DNA from: an uncultured Methylococcaceae bacterium
GTDB lineage: Bacteria > Pseudomonadota > Gammaproteobacteria > Methylococcales > Methylomonadaceae
NCBI GenBank assembly: GCA_903903765.1
Contig: CAIVAH010000143.1
Coordinates: 1 to 6,999 of the forward strand
DNA: 6,999 nt
Direction of reading: 5' to 3'
Shown here: in pieces, positions 5,472-6,999 of the stretch
Layout: every line of letters begins with the position of its first letter
Numbering within the stretch: the first letter of the stretch is position 1
The notes under the pieces: model-generated
Told to the model about the DNA's origin: nothing
What the model saw: the letters and a program-made list of their open reading frames with translations, nothing else
Databases searched by the model: none
Position numbers and translations under genes: made by a program

Positions 5472-5795
5472 ATGTTAGAAATTCCTAATAAAAAAAGAAT
5501 AATGTCCTGCCCGCGTTGTAACTCTGAGGTTTTTAAAGTGCATCGTAAGGGAATAAATAAAATAATTGGCTACTTTGTAAAAACTAGGCAATTTGACTGT
5601 TCAAATAAAGCGTGTAATTTCACAGCTATAAGACTAACAAAAAGTCGTAATAAATTTAAAAATCCATTTGTACCTATCAGTCCTTTAAGAAACAAATTAA
5701 ATATGGTTTTATTAATTATTTTTGTGCTGTTTTTTTGGTATTTTTTAATGGATTTAATTGTTAATGGTGTGCTGCTAATGCCTCGTAAAAAATAG
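5472..5795 (+). CDS. Small membrane protein with N-terminal Ogr/Delta-like zinc finger, function unknown
   Basis: I do not recognise this 107-residue protein as a named gene. Four cysteines in the pattern C-x2-C-x26-C-x4-C (Cys13, 16, 43, 48: CPRC then FDCSNKACNFTA) form a zinc-binding site. The closing part, aromatic-x-CxNxxC followed by a beta-strand-like stretch, resembles the Ogr/Delta zinc finger of P2-type phage activators (C-x2-C-x22-C-x4-C). A basic segment (54-75) then leads into one strong transmembrane helix at about 78-103 and a basic tail PRKK. The finger is probably cytoplasmic, by the positive-inside rule applied to the basic segment. The ATG at 5472 gives the longest form. The ATG at 5502 (MSCPRC) is an equally good start, since neither has a clear ribosome-binding site. 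The next gene starts 3 bases after the stop, so they are probably cotranscribed. Confidence 0.7.
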   Translation: MLEIPNKKRIMSCPRCNSEVFKVHRKGINKIIGYFVKTRQFDCSNKACNFTAIRLTKSRNKFKNPFVPISPLRNKLNMVLLIIFVLFFWYFLMDLIVNGVLLMPRKK

Positions 5796-5798
5796 TAA

Positions 5799-6878
5799 AT
5801 GTCATCCTATTCTCGTCGTCAATTTATTTTAGCAACAACTGGTCTCGCCTTCACTGGGAGCTCTATTGCAAAATCGCCAAAATCAAAAGCTCAAAAAATA
5901 TCTAATGATCATTATGTTGATTCTACTATAGAAGCAAATGTATCGACTTCAAATTTAGCCCATTCTATTCCTTACAATCCTTCTGCGGGTATTAATAAAG
6001 ATCGTGGTTTATTAATCTGTGGTAGTGGTGATTACATGTTGGCTTGGACTATTGGATATTTTTACGCCTTACATCAAAGTGGGGTTGATCTTAGTTCAGC
6101 TGAAATTATAGTGGGTTCATCAGCAGGTGCAATTGCGGGTAGTGCTATTGCGACAGGACATTTGCAGCATTTAATTGCAGAACTTAATTTTTTTGTCGAT
6201 ATGCCGCATTTATTAGCTGAACTTGTTGTTAATACCAAGATAAATCCAAGTCAAAAAAGGGCCTTACAGTTATGTTTGGCTGTTAAAGATGGAAAGCTGG
6301 CTAGTATTCAAGAAATAGGTAAAGCAGCGCTGGCTGCGCATACCACTTCACCCAGAAATTATGAATCGACTATTAAAAGATTGGTGGGTAAGAGAACGTG
6401 GCCTGCCGACAAGCTTTATATAACAGCCAATGATTGTTATACCGGGGAACGTCTGGTTATTTCGCATATCGATAATATACCAATAGAACAAGCTTGCACT
6501 GCTAGTAATGCCTGGCCGGGTTTAAAAACGCCGGTGTGGTTGGGTGACCGTGTTTGTATGGACGGTGGGGTTTCTGAGACCACTACGCATGCCGATATAT
6601 TAAGTGGTGCAAAGCGAGTATTAGTTTTGTCCTTAAACGATGGCTCTGCACAAGTTAAACAAGATGGCTTAAGTTTAACTGCTTTACCGAATACATTACA
6701 AAAAGATATTGCTAGTCTCAATAAATCTGGTTCTCAAACTTTATTGGTGGCGGCAGGTTTACCACCTGGGAAAAAAACCGTAGATTTATTGGATCCTAAG
6801 TTGATTGGTCAAGGATTAACTTATGGTTTTGTCAGAGGGATTGCAGGAGCAAGCCAAGTTAAACAATTCTGGAGTTAA
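5799..6878 (+). CDS. Patatin-like phospholipase with twin-arginine signal
   Basis: The 359-residue protein begins with a Tat signal: SRRQFI (5-10), a mildly hydrophobic stretch to about 23 and a likely cut after SSIA (21-24). It should be folded and cofactor-independent, yet exported by Tat to the periplasm or beyond. The patatin domain starts near 69. The nucleophile elbow is GSSAG (106-110, Ser108) in the family context AEIIVGSSAGAIAGSAIATG, and the catalytic Asp is Asp255 in MDGG. ASNAWPGLKTPVWLGD (235-250) is the usual block before it. The oxyanion loop reads ICGSGDYMLAWTIG (73-86), not the common GGGxxG. Family members are acyl hydrolases acting on phospholipids or other acyl esters; the substrate here is unknown. 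It follows the zinc-finger gene by 3 bases with no clear ribosome-binding site of its own. Confidence 0.85.
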   Translation: MSSYSRRQFILATTGLAFTGSSIAKSPKSKAQKISNDHYVDSTIEANVSTSNLAHSIPYNPSAGINKDRGLLICGSGDYMLAWTIGYFYALHQSGVDLSSAEIIVGSSAGAIAGSAIATGHLQHLIAELNFFVDMPHLLAELVVNTKINPSQKRALQLCLAVKDGKLASIQEIGKAALAAHTTSPRNYESTIKRLVGKRTWPADKLYITANDCYTGERLVISHIDNIPIEQACTASNAWPGLKTPVWLGDRVCMDGGVSETTTHADILSGAKRVLVLSLNDGSAQVKQDGLSLTALPNTLQKDIASLNKSGSQTLLVAAGLPPGKKTVDLLDPKLIGQGLTYGFVRGIAGASQVKQFWS

Positions 6879-6999
6879 ATAATTCCGTCTTCGTGTAAGC
6901 TTAATTAGGATGCGTCATATTTATGCCGTTTTACTGTTACGTAAACGGTGCCCCATCATTGATATTAATTAATGTAATACATGTCATAGTAATGTCATA
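6879..6999. other. 3' edge: weak hairpin and short direct repeat, no supported gene
   Basis: After the patatin stop there is an imperfect hairpin (CCGTTTTAC at 6926-6934 with GTAAACGG at 6941-6948, one bulged T) that has no T-run, so it is not an intrinsic terminator. ATGTCATA occurs at 6981-6988 and again at 6992-6999, an 11-base period cut by the window edge. No open frame with a credible start is seen. Confidence 0.4.

Noticed and set aside
6437..6721. Minus-strand open frame of 94 codons inside the patatin gene
   Set aside because: It is antisense to the catalytic Asp region of the patatin, whose frame is clearly the coding one.
6926..6948. Hairpin after the patatin gene as an intrinsic terminator
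   Set aside because: The stem has a bulge and is followed by GTGCCCC-type sequence without a T-run.
6910..6972. 20-codon open frame after the patatin gene
   Set aside because: The AGG sits directly against the ATG, too close for a ribosome-binding site, and the short peptide has no recognisable feature.

Overview
The window reads as chromosome of an AT-rich gammaproteobacterium. The evidence is the order of a 30S protein S1 gene followed by the integration host factor beta gene, a Feo iron system with a gammaproteobacterial-type FeoC, and a MepA murein endopeptidase, all closest by eye to their Escherichia coli counterparts. I cannot name the genus. There is no sign of phage, insertion sequence, CRISPR array, rRNA or tRNA.

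Layout. Bases 1-624 hold the 3' end of rpsA, followed by a hairpin and then ihfB (688-993), which closes with a strong intrinsic terminator. Bases 1050-1245 are a regulatory region with an extended -10 promoter, a near-consensus Fur box over the predicted start site, and two further inverted repeats. It drives feoA-feoB-feoC (1246-4024), a tightly packed ferrous iron uptake operon that ends at a terminator overlapping the 3' end of the convergent gene mepA (minus strand, 4052-4906). Bases 4907-5471 contain no convincing protein gene. They do hold, on the minus strand, a near-consensus sigma-70 promoter and, about 180 bases downstream, a textbook terminator just before mepA. This looks like a small RNA or an attenuated mepA leader that I cannot assign to a known family. 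The rest of the gap is an AT-rich tract with a consensus-type IHF site and a palindrome overlapping a TATAAT box.

Bases 5472-6878 carry two plus-strand genes 3 bases apart: a short protein joining an Ogr/Delta-like zinc finger to one transmembrane helix, and a patatin-like lipid hydrolase with a twin-arginine export signal. Nothing in the window tells what this pair does. The last 121 bases show a weak hairpin and a short direct repeat but no supported gene.

Functionally, S1 and IHF are housekeeping. FeoABC takes up Fe(II) when Fur is derepressed. MepA trims peptidoglycan in the periplasm. The zinc-finger/patatin pair and the minus-strand RNA ahead of mepA are the least explained parts.
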